A DNA stretch of 64,000 bases, from positions 483,903 to 547,902 of the forward strand of contig SIJG01000058.1 in assembly GCA_023374025.1 (NCBI GenBank), read 5' to 3'. This document shows, piece after piece, positions 10,077 through 20,859 of the stretch (position 1 is the first letter of the stretch; each line of letters opens with the position of its first letter). The stretch is from Heterodera schachtii (Eukaryota; Nematoda; Chromadorea; Rhabditida; Heteroderidae). The notes beneath the pieces are model-generated. The model had not been told where the DNA came from. It made no database searches and saw only the letters and a program-made list of their open reading frames with translations. The position numbers were made by a program, and so were the translations under genes.

Positions 10077-10257
10077 ACAGCCTGTGACGATGCCGTCCGA
10101 TGTCAGATGTGTGAATCTTAGGCCCCACAATGTCATGTGTATTGTAATGTTAGACATTTTGTCCCATGTCTGTTTGTATATAAGGTTGAATTCCTAAGCG
10201 CAATGATGTTCCATTATCACAATTTGTATCAATTGTCCATATATATTGTGTGGTGTG

Positions 10258-10734
10258 CGGTCTACCTCAGTTGGGCGCGCACGGTTGGGCGCTCACGGTT
10301 GGGCGCTCACGTTTGGGCGCGCACGGTTGGGCGCCAGCATATTTTTCCACTATAACTTTCTATAACTTTTTTCTTTGTCATCCAAATCCAATAAACTTGG
10401 TATCATTCGAAAGCTTAATCTGTTTTGAAGCTTTTTCTAAGCTATTGCTTAGCCATTAGACAATTACCAAAAGAGTTATATTATGAAAATTGCAAAAAGT
10501 CGAAATTTTTGAAGTTTTTTCTTAATAAAATTTTTCCAGGCTTGAAAATCCTTTTGCTTTTGGTAAGGCTAATAGAGCATGTTAAGAGCTTTCGAATGAT
10601 ACCAAGATTGTTGGATTTTGGTGCCAAAGAAAAAAGCTATCGTGGAAAAACATGCTGGCGCCCAACCGTGCGCGCCCAAACGTGAGCGCCCAACCATGAG
10701 CGCCCAACCGTGCGCGCCCAACTGAGCGGTTCCG
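10258..10734. mobile_element. Non-autonomous TIR element with TTGGGCGC arrays
   Basis: Termini CGGTCTACCTCAGTTGGGCG and the reverse complement of CGGAACCGCTCAGTTGGGCG lie inside an exact 8-bp TSD GTGGTGTG (10250-10257 and 10735-10742). Each end holds four to five tandem units of about 12 bp (CACGGTTGGGCG). The centre contains the core TTGGTATCATTCGAAAGCTT and its complement near the other end. No ORF. It inserted about 180 bp downstream of the hexokinase stop. Confidence 0.8.
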
Positions 10735-10905
10735 GTGGTGTGATAAATGAGAAAACATTTATGTCGTTGCAAAGACTGGAAAATTGATTTGCCTATTTCA
10801 GTATAAGAAGTTGGCACTTGTTTAGAGGTTTTTTTTTTGTTCGAATTGAAGTTAAATTTAAGTAAAAGAATTGCGGCGATAAATTCGCAAGTCCCTGCGG
10901 TGAAG

Positions 10906-11669
10906 CGCTGCCCGTCAAAATGTCGCTGCGTCGAAATGTCGCCGCGTCATAATGTCGCCGCGTCGAAATGTCGCCCAAGCTATAATGAGTCGAAATGTCG
11001 CCGCGTCATAATGTCGCTGCGTCATAATATCGCCGCGTCATAATGTCGCCGCGTCGAAATGTCGCCCAAGCTAAAAAGAGTCAAAATGTCGCCAAGCCAA
11101 AAAATTAGTGAAAAAGTCGAAAACTATATATTTTTTTTGAAAATACTAAGTTCATTAACAGTTTATCAGAATCGTTTAAAGAACACAAAACAATAAAAAC
11201 TGGCAGAGAAAACATGTAATATTTCTAATTATTCGAAGATTGACAAAAAAAAAAAAGTTCGAATGGACAATTTTAAGGAACATGCACGGCTTGCTGACAC
11301 GGCATTCATTCGGCTTGTCGCAATTGACTAAAAATAAAGCAGTTTTGCATGAAATATGCTTAACTTTAGTGTGTGAAATTTGGTGGTTAACGTTTGTAAA
11401 GGAAATAAAATGTGAACGATCATTAAGAGTGTATGGGTGTATTGTTAAATTGAAAATAGGTATAATAGTATTTTAAAACTAATAATTGTATAATTTTTCG
11501 ACTTTTTCACTAATTTTTTGGCTTGGCGACATTTTGACTCTTTTTAGCTTGGGCGACATTTCGACGCGGCGACATTATGACGCGGCGACATTATGACGCG
11601 GCGACATTTCGACGCGGCGACATTATGACGCGGCGACATTTCGACGCAACGACATTTTGACAGCGCGCC
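10906..11669. mobile_element. Non-autonomous MULE with CGTCATAATGTCGCCG TIR arrays
   Basis: An exact 9-bp TSD GCGGTGAAG (10897-10905, 11670-11678) brackets ends starting CGCTGCCCGTCAAAATGTCG and ending CGACATTTTGACAGCGCGCC. Both ends are tandem arrays of a roughly 15-bp unit (AATGTCGCCGCGTC). The middle is AT-rich and holds no convincing ORF. A 9-bp TSD is typical of Mutator-like elements. It shares terminal sequence with the larger element at 14,648-17,219. Confidence 0.85.
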
Positions 11670-11678
11670 GCGGTGAAG

Positions 11679-12452
11679 TGAGATCGACCCAAAATTTGTT
11701 GTTCATATAGAATAATTTTGTGTTTGCCCTTTCTGGCCAACTCATTTTTCCAGAAAAATTGGTAATACTGAAGTTTATCCCCCCCCCCCATTTTTGAAAA
11801 AAAATAAAAATTTTAAAAAGGTTGTGTAAAAATGTTTTTTCTTGGGCTTTTCTGGGTAGCTTATCACGAATCTGACATTCATTTTGACTAATTTCAAATC
11901 CCGGACCCGAATTCGACAAAAAGTCGAAAATTCAAATTTTTCAAAATTTACTTTTGTTTTGGAATCTGTTGTATGTTTGTTCTAATACTTTTCCTGTGCA
12001 AGTACCCAACAGGTATGTTGCAAGTTTCGCCTTTCGCAAATTTCGCTTTTTTGGGCTTTCGCCTTTCGCTTTTTGGCTGAAAAGCGAAATAAAAGTGCAC
12101 CACTAAAGATTGGGTTTTTAAAATAAAACAATGGCATTTTCGTGGGAGAAAAAGCAAAAAAATTGCTCATTTTTCTCTTCGTCGCATTATTTCTCAACGA
12201 TGGCTTCTATCAGCAACAAAACAATAACTAACAACAAAATCGGTAGCAGGTGCTATGATTTTGAGTTTATCAACAATTACTCACAATTAATTAATTAATT
12301 ACATACACATAAAATACAACGGAAATGGACGAATTTGCGGAGCAATCAAAGGTCAAATACAAACAAACAATTATATACAATATTTAAATGGCAAAGTGCC
12401 ACCAACATATCATTTCGGTCACATAATCGCAACAATTAATTAATTAGTTAAT
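11679..12452. other. Intergenic repeats and 3' flank of the next gene
   Basis: About 11,990-12,260 is a repeat with TTCGCTTTTTGGCTG-type palindromic blocks that recurs in the opposite orientation at about 32,070-32,340, with a related start at 48,090. 12,280-12,450 is the conserved type 1 3' flank. A run of C occurs near 11,780. No gene seen. Confidence 0.5.
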
Positions 12453-14468
12453 TCATTTCTGCTGCTGACCACTCGGCCCGGGAGAAGCGGCGTCGAGAAG
12501 ACTGAAAAAACGATGATTATTCCATTTCAAATTATAATTCAATGGCATTTTATGAGTCAAATCAACTAACTATCCTTGATTTTTTGTACCATAATTCGGC
12601 TCTATTATGGTTTGTTCCCCATAAATTTTTCGAAAATTTTTTTATGTTTTCAAAAGCCATGAAAATATTTTTCCAAGGGTTTTCGAGGTCGTGGATCACT
12701 TGCGACCAATTCCAAATCCCGGACCCGAACAAAAAATCGAAAACTCAGTTTCTGATTTTCACATTTTTAGTTCAAACTTTGTTTAAATCCACAGAAACGA
12801 CTGAAAGTCATCATTGCTTCAATAAAAAATCATTTGAAGATGAACCATTTTTAGACTAAAGGTATAAATTTTTTTGTTCGAGTTCGGGTCCGGTATTCGG
12901 AACCATAATAGAGCCCACAATTTTATCTATTCCAAAACAAATCGTACGTTTTTGGATACGAATTGAAAGCATAATTTCTATGCAAAATTGTCAACGATTG
13001 GACTCAAAAGCATTAAACATTTTTAAATTGTTCACCCGTCGTCGTATCCGCCATCTTTGATCACAATGTCAATTGGGTTCGTTCGATGAAACATTTCATC
13101 CCTCACATTTTGCCAATTTCGGTAATCCCACGCAATTGGACAACGGAAGAGCCAAAAGTCATTTGCTGATTGCAGAAGAAACAATTTCTCTCCAGTCACT
13201 GCGTTGATCAGATCAAATGGCACAGCGGAGTCAATTGGAGAAGACATCAGAAAGTGAATGCAAAAAGAAACCGGAGAAGAAGCATTGGAAAATGCCTAAA
13301 TATGGGACAAAAAATCATAGAAAAGCCAATAAAATAGGGATAATCACCGCTTTGAGCTGTTCCATCGTTGACGACCATTGTTCATCCGGTGAATTAACAG
13401 AGCATTGGAGCCACTTCGGCACACTATCCGGACGAGGCGTAAACACCCATTTGGTCACAGCTTGGCCATCCGACGCATTGGCACTGTCATCGGGCGGAAA
13501 TTCGGGGAAAATGCCGTTATCAAACAACACGCTGCGAAGTGATGGACATTCGTTGAGAAGTGATGGGGCCAATTGGCGCAAACGGTGAAAAGCGATGGTA
13601 TTCAAAAAGATCAGATGCATTGAATGGCGAAACATTGGCCAAATGTTGAGCAAAACGAAGTCCAAAATGCGAACATTTTCAGTGCGAATGTACAAAACCG
13701 TTGAACAAACGGCGAAAAAACGGTGAAAACGGCGGAGAAATGCGATGACATTTTGATCGATGTAGCTGAAAATGTGATACTCACTCATAAATCAAAAAAT
13801 CTGGATGATCGGTTTCTTACGCGATCGTAATGCCACTGAATCCGATCACTTTGTTCGGCAACGGATTTTGCAGGATTGGCAATGGATTTCCATCGGATTT
13901 GACGATATGCATTTTCTTGGTGCCATTCTCTCCGATTTCGTGGCAAATTTGCATTTTGCCCAATTTCCATTTGCGTGTCTTGAAATGTTCATCCACTCGG
14001 AGGTCAAAGCGACGGCTGATCAGTGCAATTTCGAGGCCAAGTTGAGAAGGCGCAAGAAAATCGAACACCAAAATCCAACAGTCGCCGCAGATAAAGCTGA
14101 AAATTGAAGAATTTTTATGAAATTTCCAAATTTTTCGAAATTTTTATTTACATTTCTTTGTGAGGACGTAGTCGTTTTTTGACATGGCCAAAAAAGAACC
14201 AAAAAAGAATGGTGGCACAGCCGACCAACAGAAGAGTCACGGCACACCAACTGAAAAATAAATTGGGGAAATTAATGAATGAAAGGGTCAAAAGGTTAAG
14301 ACGAAGACGAGGAAGTAAAATGTGAAGTTTTAGCCTCTAAAAAGCTAATCTTTCAAAATTCATTTTGAAATTTTCATCTCACAATTCTGTTCGTCAAAAA
14401 TTGAACTAAATAAATGCGAAAAATCAGAAAAAAGGAAAACAATAAACGTACAGAATTTCTGAAGGCAT
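12453..14468 (-). CDS. Type 1 membrane-anchored F-box-family protein, intact
   Basis: Six exons on the minus strand: 14452-14468 (MPSEI), 14152-14250 (membrane exon), 13821-14096 (F-box), 13348-13765 (middle), 13036-13295 (C-terminal), 12453-12501 (tail, LLDAASPGPSGQQQK). Lengths sum to 1,119 nt (372 aa), all frames open. Residues about 7-27 are one hydrophobic span (WCAVTLLLLVGCATILFWFF) followed by GHVKKRLRPHKE. By the positive-inside rule this predicts a short lumenal N-terminus and a cytosolic F-box part. The F-box-like exon reads FICGDCWILVFDFLAPSQLGLEIALISRRFDLRVDEHFK. The middle exon is Leu-rich and ends in DDSANASDGQAVTKW; the C-terminal exon is beta-rich (PFDLINAVTGEKL..FRCPIAWD). 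F-box proteins usually recruit substrates to SCF ubiquitin ligases; the membrane anchoring is inference from sequence. It is the only clean type 1 gene in the window. Confidence 0.8.
12598..12913. mobile_element. TIR element in the last intron of the type 1 gene
   Basis: GGCTCTATTATGG at 12,598 is mirrored by CCATAATAGAGCC ending at 12,913; both lie inside the intron between the C-terminal and tail exons. Blocks such as CGAATACCGGACCCGAAC are shared with the element at about 38,268 in the same intron of another copy. No ORF. Confidence 0.6.
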
Positions 14469-14644
14469 TTACAGCAGCAAAATGACCGGAAAATACAGGA
14501 AGAATAATGAGAATGGAAGAATGATGGAATGAGGCGGTAGAGAAAAAAAAGGCATTTTTATACTAAAATATTAGCGTAGCAATTCGGGGGAAGAAAAAAG
14601 GCATTTTTATACTAAAAAAGTTACAAACAAAAACAAATGGTAAG
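14469..14644. promoter_or_regulatory. 5' flank of the intact type 1 gene
   Basis: The block before the ATG (TGTCATTTTGTTGCTGCAAATG-like, shown here on the minus strand) is conserved ahead of all type 1 starts (3640, 18,415, 33,050, 35,775). It probably contains 5' UTR/promoter sequence; no specific element is recognised. The flank is cut by the element starting at about 14,648. Confidence 0.35.
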
Positions 14645-14844
14645 GTGCGCTGCCCGTCAAAATGTCCCAGCGTCATAATGTCCCTGCGTCATTATGTCCC
14701 TGCGTCATAATGTCCCAGCGTCATAATGTCCCAGCGTCGAAATGTCCCAGCGTCATAATGTCCCCCAAGCCAAAATGAGTCAAAATGTCCCACTCAAAAA
14801 TTAGTGAAAAAAACAGAAAAATACATAATTAAATGCTTTCATAC

Positions 14845-15811
14845 TAGAGACCGGAAATTTCAAATTTGCGGATCCCGCTGCGGGATTGGAACTCAAAATT
14901 TTTTGCGGGACGGGATCCCGCGTGATTAATCCCGCAAATCCCGCATTTCAAATTTGCGGATCCCGCTGCGGGATTGGAACTCAAAATTTTTTGCGGGACG
15001 GGATCCCGCGTGATTAATCCCGCAAATCCCGCATTTAAAATTTGCGGGATCCCGCTGCGGGATTGCGGGATTTTGAAAAATTCGAAAAAATTCAATTAAA
15101 TTTCAAAAAATTTCAAAAATCAAAAAATGCATACATTTTGAAAAAGAAATTTTTAGTGCTGGGGAATGCATTTTATTTTAAGGGGCTGATGGGTCGACTA
15201 AGATTTTTCTAATGGATAAGACGGTAAAAAGATTTCGGGAACTAAATTAGTTAAGGGTCCATAAATTTGACTATTTTGTTACTTTTCAAAACCGCTTTTA
15301 TTCGGCACAATTTTTTCAAAATACTAGTAACAGAGGGGTCCGGCGATGCCTATCGACATCTGCGAGAAATTTTTTGCAAATTTAATTCGGTTTGTAAACA
15401 GATTTCTCTAAAATGACCAAAATTTTGCAATTTTGAGTGAATTTTTTTAAATAGAATAATTGGAGGCCACCCGCCGGCGGTGCCGAAAGGCGCCGCCGGG
15501 AAAATTTCACAAATTTTGAATGAAATTGCGATGAAAATGAGTTAATTTTAATTGAATTTATTATTTAATTAGTTCAAAAAATATTTGGCATTTTGTCCAT
15601 AAAATTTTTCAAAAAATCAATAAAATCCCGCAGAATCCCGCACAAAAAATCAAATTTGCGGATCCCGCTGCGGGATTGGAACTCAAAATTCTTTGCGGGA
15701 CGGGATCCCGCGGGATTAATCCCGCAAATCCCGCATTTTCCAAAAAATGCGGGATTGCGGACTGGGATCCCGCAAAATCCCGCGCGGGATCCCGTCCCGC
15801 GCCGGTCTCTA
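14845..15811. mobile_element. hAT-like element with GCGGGATCCCGC repeats
   Basis: Ends TAGAGACCGG and CCGGTCTCTA are perfect 10-bp inverted repeats inside an exact 8-bp TSD TTTCATAC (14837-14844, 15812-15819). Both flanks carry tandem units of about 78 bp built from GCGGATCCCGCTGCGGGATT and GGGACGGGATCCCGCG palindromes. A GGCGGTGCCGAAAGGCGCCG hairpin module sits at 15,477. A further left terminus of this family occurs at about 41,529. Confidence 0.8.
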
Positions 15812-15856
15812 TTTCATACCATCTGATTTTTAAAATTTTATGCTTTAAGCATCAAT

Positions 15857-16950
15857 ATGGACAGTAACAAAATTGAAATTCTCCAAAAAAGTCGTAAGCG
15901 TAAGTTTTTGGACAACAACGACAATGAGAACGAAACAACTTCTGAGCATCATGAACCAAACGACGAAAACAATGACCGCGACGACGATTGTGAAGAAGAA
16001 CACAACACGCCATCGTGAACTTCGAACTTGGGAAAACTCAAAAGGGAGGCATTTGTCATTGGTCCGAAGGTAAAGAAATTTTAACCATTAATGCACAAAT
16101 ATTTGTTAAATTTCAAGGATTTCGTCTTACGCTCAAACGAAATGACTTGTGGAGGTGCGCAGTGCGAGAGTGTCCCGCACTCGTGACAATCATTGAGAAA
16201 AGCGACGACAGAATGAGCGGCTATCAATCACAGAATGTGTATTGGAGTCTGGGGTCTTTTGCCTGGCAAACACCGACGCTACTACGAGGAAGTGCTCAAC
16301 TTTCTGCGTCGACGAATTTCACGGCGCTATTTAAAAAGAGGGCCTTTTTGAATTTTATCAAAAACAAAAGGGGGGACCCTTTTGTTTTGCAAAATTTTCT
16401 TGTGATAAAAAACCATGAAAATGTGTTATCCGGGGTTTTAGAGGTCGATGATTACGAATCTGACACCTAATTCGAGGTTATGGACCCCAAGAACCCTAAG
16501 AAAAAATTTTCATGACTATATATTTAAAAAAACAAAAGGGTCCCCCCTTTTGTTTTAACTTTTTGATAAATTCAAAAAGGCCCACTTATTAAATAGCGCC
16601 AATTTCACCGGTCACACCCAGAAAAGGTGAGAAATAAATGTGAATTTCTTAGCAAAATATTTGTTTCTTTTTAGTCATTGCGACTTCGAGAAAGGCCTTT
16701 CTGCCTGTGCAGTTTGGCATCGAGTCGCCAGCTCCCTCAACACTAACGTGGTCATCCACTGTGGAGCAAAACTCATCGCTAGTGGAATACTCGTTGGGAT
16801 CATCAACAACGACACTGCTGACAGGCATACCCAAATTTATTAAACTTTTCATTTTTATAATTTTAGTCCGTCCCTGGAAAGAACCCGTCGTCCGTCGCGC
16901 ACTTTGGTCTACAGGTCGAAGGATACGCAGGAAAAATAAAGGAATATGAA
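15857..16950 (+). pseudogene. FLYWCH/MULE transposase remnant
   Basis: ATG at 15857 opens MDSNKIEILQKSRKRKFLDNNDNENET...DDDCEEEHNTPS, an acidic N-terminus, and stops at TGA (16016). A +1 frame continues NFELGKTQKGGICHW..., then GFRLTLKRNDLWRCAVRECPALVTI, a degenerate FLYWCH finger (WRC, C-x-A). After another frame change it reads KHRRYYEEVLNFLRRRIS, is split by the MITE at 16323-16600, and continues PVTPRK. Beyond a candidate intron the segment at 16,677 reads HCDFEKGLSACAVWH, resembling the DFE block of MULE transposases. At least two frameshifts plus the insertion inactivate it. Confidence 0.65.
16323..16600. mobile_element. 278-bp MITE nested in the transposase gene, 8-bp TSD
   Basis: GGCGCTATTTAA and its complement TTAAATAGCGCC-like right end bound the element, with an exact TSD AATTTCAC (16315-16322, 16601-16608). 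The arms extend for about 40 bp (GGGCCTTTTTGAATTT.. / ..AAATTCAAAAAGGCCC) and include AAAAGGG..CCC runs. Removing the element and one TSD copy rejoins the transposase reading frame RRRIS-PVTPRK. Confidence 0.85.
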
Positions 16951-17239
16951 AATTTGAAGGTTCGACCATGCAAGTCCCTTAAAATTGTTCATTTCGTTTT
17001 TTATTATTCCCTCAATTAATTAGAAAATCCAATTGTTTGCTTTTTTTGTTGTTTAAATGATTTTGATAAATTTTAATATACTTAGTATTTGCGAAATCAA
17101 AAATTATATAATTTTCAGTTTTTTCACTAATTTTTGAAGTGGAAATTTTGACTCATTTTGACTTGGGGGACATTATGACGCTGGGACATTATGACGCTGG
17201 GACATTTTGACAGCGCGCCATAAAATTTGGTGCGACTTT

Positions 17240-17703
17240 CGGTCTACCTCAGTTCGGCCCCCACAGTTCGGCCCTCACGATTCGGCCCCCACGGTTCGGC
17301 CCCAGCATGTTTTTCCTCTACAACTTTCTATAACTTTTTTCTTTATCAACCAAATCAAACATTGTTGGTATCATTCGAAAGCTTAAAGTGTTTAAAAGCT
17401 TTTTCTAAGCTATTGCTTTGCGATTAGACAAATACCAAAAAAGTTATACATGAAAATTGCGAAAAAGTTGAAATTTTTGAAGTTTTTTCTTAATAAAATT
17501 TTTTCCATGCTTGAAAATCTATCCGCTTTTTGTAAGGCTAATAGAGCATGTGAAGAGCTTTCGAATGATACCAAGATTGATGGATTTGGATGCCAAAGAA
17601 AAAAGCTATCATGGAAAAACGAGCTGGGGCCGAATCGTGGGGGCCGAATCGTGAGGGCCGAACCGTGAGGGCCGAACTGTGGGGGCCGAACTGAGCGGTT
17701 CCG
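17240..17703. mobile_element. Non-autonomous TIR element with TTCGGCCC arrays
   Basis: Same architecture and termini (CGGTCTACCTCAGTT / AACTGAGCGGTTCCG) as the element at 10,258, but the array unit is CACGRTTCGGCCCC instead of CACGGTTGGGCG. The exact 8-bp TSD GCGACTTT lies at 17232-17239 and 17704-17711. The core GTATCATTCGAAAGCTTAAA and its inverted partner GAGCTTTCGAATGATACCAA are present. Confidence 0.85.
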
Positions 17704-17939
17704 GCGACTTTATTGATAGAGTTCGCGATAAAACTTTTTAAAATATAAGCCTAAAAAAGGCATAATTAATCATAGAAATTTTTTAAAATATGTAGAATTC
17801 ATTAAAATATTCATATATTTGAACGAAAGAATCAACAAAAGTATTTCTGAGAGAAAATGAGAGCATCAAATCAAATTCCAATTGGTGAGATCATCGACCA
17901 TTTCTTAAACATAATTAACACAGAAAATGACGCATTTAC

Positions 17940-18268
17940 TCAATCCAAAGACAATTAAAGCGGATTTTGTTGGGCAGCGAGCAATGGAAATGGCACAGAA
18001 TTGACACCACCGATAAACACAGTTAATTCTGGCATCGCTACATTGTTCTTGTGAATTACGATTGTTCGCCAAATTGTCAATTCTGATTTGCCATCGAAAT
18101 GCGCGTCCACTAAACCACCGAAACGGTCGGAAATCAGTGCCAATTTGAGGCCAAGTTCAACACATTCAAAGAACGGGAGAATATCCATCAAAACGTCGTT
18201 GCAAATCCAGCTAAATTAGGGAAAAATAAATTAGAGTAAATGAATTAAATTATTCCTTACGGGTTCAT
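17940..18268 (-). pseudogene. Type 2 F-box-family copy reduced to its first two exons
   Basis: A start mini-exon (ATGAACCC, 18261-18268, before GTAAGG) is followed by the F-box exon 17940-18210 (WICNDVLMDILPFFECVELGLKLALISDRFGGLVDAHFDGKSELTIW...). Near its end the frame is broken: NSVPFPLLAAQQNPL-stop replaces FPLPDHPLPNKIRF, although the nucleotides for that motif are present in another frame. The middle, C-terminal and tail exons are missing; 17,870-17,935 already resembles the 3' flank of other type 2 genes. An internal deletion plus frameshift is the simplest reading. Confidence 0.7.
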
Positions 18269-18435
18269 TTTGTGGCAATTAGCACAATTTGCCTTATGCC
18301 AAATGATGTCGTCACACAAAGGGCAGAATAATTAATTATGTTAGAAATATTTTTACATAATGAGAGGCAAATCAAAAAAACAAACATTTTCATTATTCAT
18401 TCTTCCTATATTTTCCTGTCATTCTGTTCCTGCAA

Positions 18436-20138
18436 ATGTCTTCAGAAATTCTGTACGTTTATTATTTCCTTTTTTTTCTGATTTTCGGCATTTCTTTTGC
18501 TCCGTTTTTGACCATCAACAGAATTGGGAGATGAAAATTTTCGTAACTAATTTTGAAGGATTGGCTTAATCGGGTTCAAAAAAGACCAAAAAAGTTAAAA
18601 TTTCACTTTTTGATTCCCTCGCTTTCATTGCTTAATTCATTCCCTTACCAAGATCATTTTTCAGTTGGTGTGCCGTGACTCTTCTGTTGGTCGGCTGTGC
18701 CACCATTCTTTTTTGGTTCTTTTTTGGCCATGTCAAAAAGCGACGACGCCCTCACAAAGAAATGTAAAAAATTCAACAAATAATTTTGAAAATTTCTTCA
18801 TTTTTCAGCTTTATCTGCGGCGACTGTTGGCTTTTGGTGTTTGATTTTCTTGCGCCTTCTCAACTTGGCCTCGAAATTGCACTGATTAGCCACCGCTTTA
18901 ACTGCATCGTCGACGAACACTTCAAAACACGCAAATGGAAATTGGGCTTTATGCGAATTTGCCACAAAATTGGAGAGAATGGCACCAAACAAATGCAAAT
19001 TGTCAATTCCGATGAAAAACCATTGCCAATTCCGCAAAATCCGTTGCCCAACAAAATCATCGGATTCCGAGGCATTACAATCGCGTAAAATTGATTAGAT
19101 TGGAAATTTTTCGTCTAAATTTTTTGATTTTCAGCTACATCGATCAAAATGTCGTCTCATTTCTCCGCCGTTTTCGCCGTATTTTCGCCATTTGTGCAAT
19201 CGATTTGATCATTAGCACTGAAAATGTTCGCATTTTGGAATTTGTTTTGCTCAACATTTTGCCAATGTTTCGCCATTCAATTCGTGTGATCGTTTTGAAT
19301 ACCATCGCTTTTCGTCGTTTGCGTCAATTGGCCCCGTCAATTCTCAGCGATTGTCCATCTCTTCACACTGTCATTTTGTATGGCGACATTCTCCCCGAAT
19401 TTCCACAAATGAAAGTGCCAACGCATCGGATGGCCAAGCTCTGACCAAATGGTTGTTGACGCCTCGTCCGGATGGTCTGCCGAAGTGGCTCCTCCAATGC
19501 TCTGTTAATTCACCGGTGGATCAATGGTCGTCAACGATGGAACAGTTCAAAGCGGTGATTATCCCCTATTTAATTGTTTTTTCTATGATTTTTTGTCCCA
19601 TTTTAGGCATTTTCCAATGCTTCTTCTCCCGTTTCTTTTTGCATTCACTTTCTGTCGTCTTCTCCGCTTGACTTCGTTGTGCTATTTGATCGGATCAACG
19701 AAGTTACTGGGGAGCAATTGGCACTTGAACAATGTTCAGCAAATGATTTTCTGCTCATCCGTTGTCCAATTGGATGGGATGAGGAGAAATGGAAAAATAT
19801 GTGGAAAGAAATGATTGCTCGAACGAACCCAATTGACATTGTGATCGAAGATGGCAGATACGACGACGGGTGAACAAAATTTAAAATGCTTAATGATTTT
19901 ATGAGTCCGATCGTCGACAATTTTGCTTAGACTTTGTTCTTTAAATTGGTACCAAAAAGGTACGGTTTGTTTTGAAATGTACAGAATTACGGTAGATAGT
20001 TGGTTGGACTCATAAATGCCAATGACTTATAATGTGCAATCGAATCATCGTTTTTTCAGTCTTCTCGACGCCGCTTCTCCCGGGCCGAGTGATCAGCAGA
20101 AGAAAGGGATCAAATTGATTGGTGACTCAATTGTCTGA
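18436..20138 (+). pseudogene. Type 1 membrane-anchored F-box-family gene with one 1-nt deletion
   Basis: Exons: 18436-18452 (MSSEI), 18665-18763 (WCAVTLLLLVGCATILFWFFFGHVKKRRRPHKE), 18809-19084 (FICGDCWLLVFDFLAPSQLGLEIALISHRFNCIVDEHFK...), 19135-19554, 19607-19869, 20060-20138 (LLDAASPGPSDQQKKGIKLIGDSIV). Total length is 1,154 nt, one short of a multiple of three. The loss is in the middle exon at about 19,406, where the paralogues' TTTCCGCCCGATGAAAG is one base shorter, and a stop follows at 19442-19444. Everything else is open, so this is either a very recent pseudogene or a sequencing error in an otherwise intact gene. The tail is ten residues longer than in the copy at 12,453. Confidence 0.75.
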
Positions 20139-20851
20139 CCGAAATGATGTTGGCACTTTGCCATTTAAATATTGTATTATTGTATTGTGTCCAATTTGCC
20201 TGTTTGTATTTATTTGACCTTTGCTTGCTCGCAAATGCGTCCATTTCCTTTGTATTTTATTTATACATATATGTGAAATTCATTGTGATCTATTCCTGTA
20301 CGGGTTTTTTAATTACAGACTTTCTTTTTGCCAACGAACGGAGAAAAAAGTCGGCTTTCACTGGCTGTTAATTAATGATTTGGACGCATAAAAATGTATT
20401 GGTATGAAAAGAAAGATAAATGTTTGATTTGAATGGGAGCGAAGAAATGAGAAAGGAGCAATCGATTGTATGGGAGAGAAATTTAGGTCGGCAAAATAAA
20501 TGTTTAAAAAAAAAATATCCAAATAAAAAAAGTTTGCTTACAATTAGCACATAGATAAATTGTTATTTCAGTCCCAAAAATCGAAATTATTAGCTGCGAG
20601 GCGAATCTTATTCCCTAAAATTGCTGCTTTGTTTGAATCGCCTGCGGCTTCTTTTGACCAAATTTGTTTTTATGGTTAATAAATAAATAATTATTAACTT
20701 TTTTTTTTGTTTGTTAGGTGTTGATGGGTCGCCAAAACGAATTCAGAAAGAAGAGAAGCAACTTGCACTGTTGCTTTTGTATGCATCACATAACTTTGGC
20801 AAATTGAAATTATTTAAATGCGATGACTGAGTTATAGCGTAGAAATAATTG
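20139..20851. other. Intergenic; type 1 3' flank then unique AT-rich sequence
   Basis: 20,140-20,300 is the conserved type 1 3' flank. The rest contains only short chance ORFs; I see no gene, RNA or repeat boundary until the element at 20,860. Confidence 0.45.
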
Positions 20852-20859
20852 ATATTAAT

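Larger units (their letters stand above)
14648..17219. mobile_element. MULE-type element with GTCCCAGCGTCATAAT TIR arrays, host to two nested insertions
   Basis: The left end GCGCTGCCCGTCAAAATGTC leads into seven units of about 15 bp (CAGCGTCATAATGTCC). The right end is the complement, closing with ATTTTGACAGCGCGCC. The termini match the 764-bp element at 10,906. The interior holds a broken FLYWCH/MULE transposase gene (15,857 to about 16,950) and two inserted elements (14,845-15,811 and 16,323-16,600). I could not find a clear TSD for the outer element. Confidence 0.75.

Noticed and set aside
12170..12300. Possible mitochondrial or rRNA fragment around repeated ATTAATTAATT
   Set aside because: No rRNA or tRNA signature; it is the conserved 3' flank of the type 1 genes.
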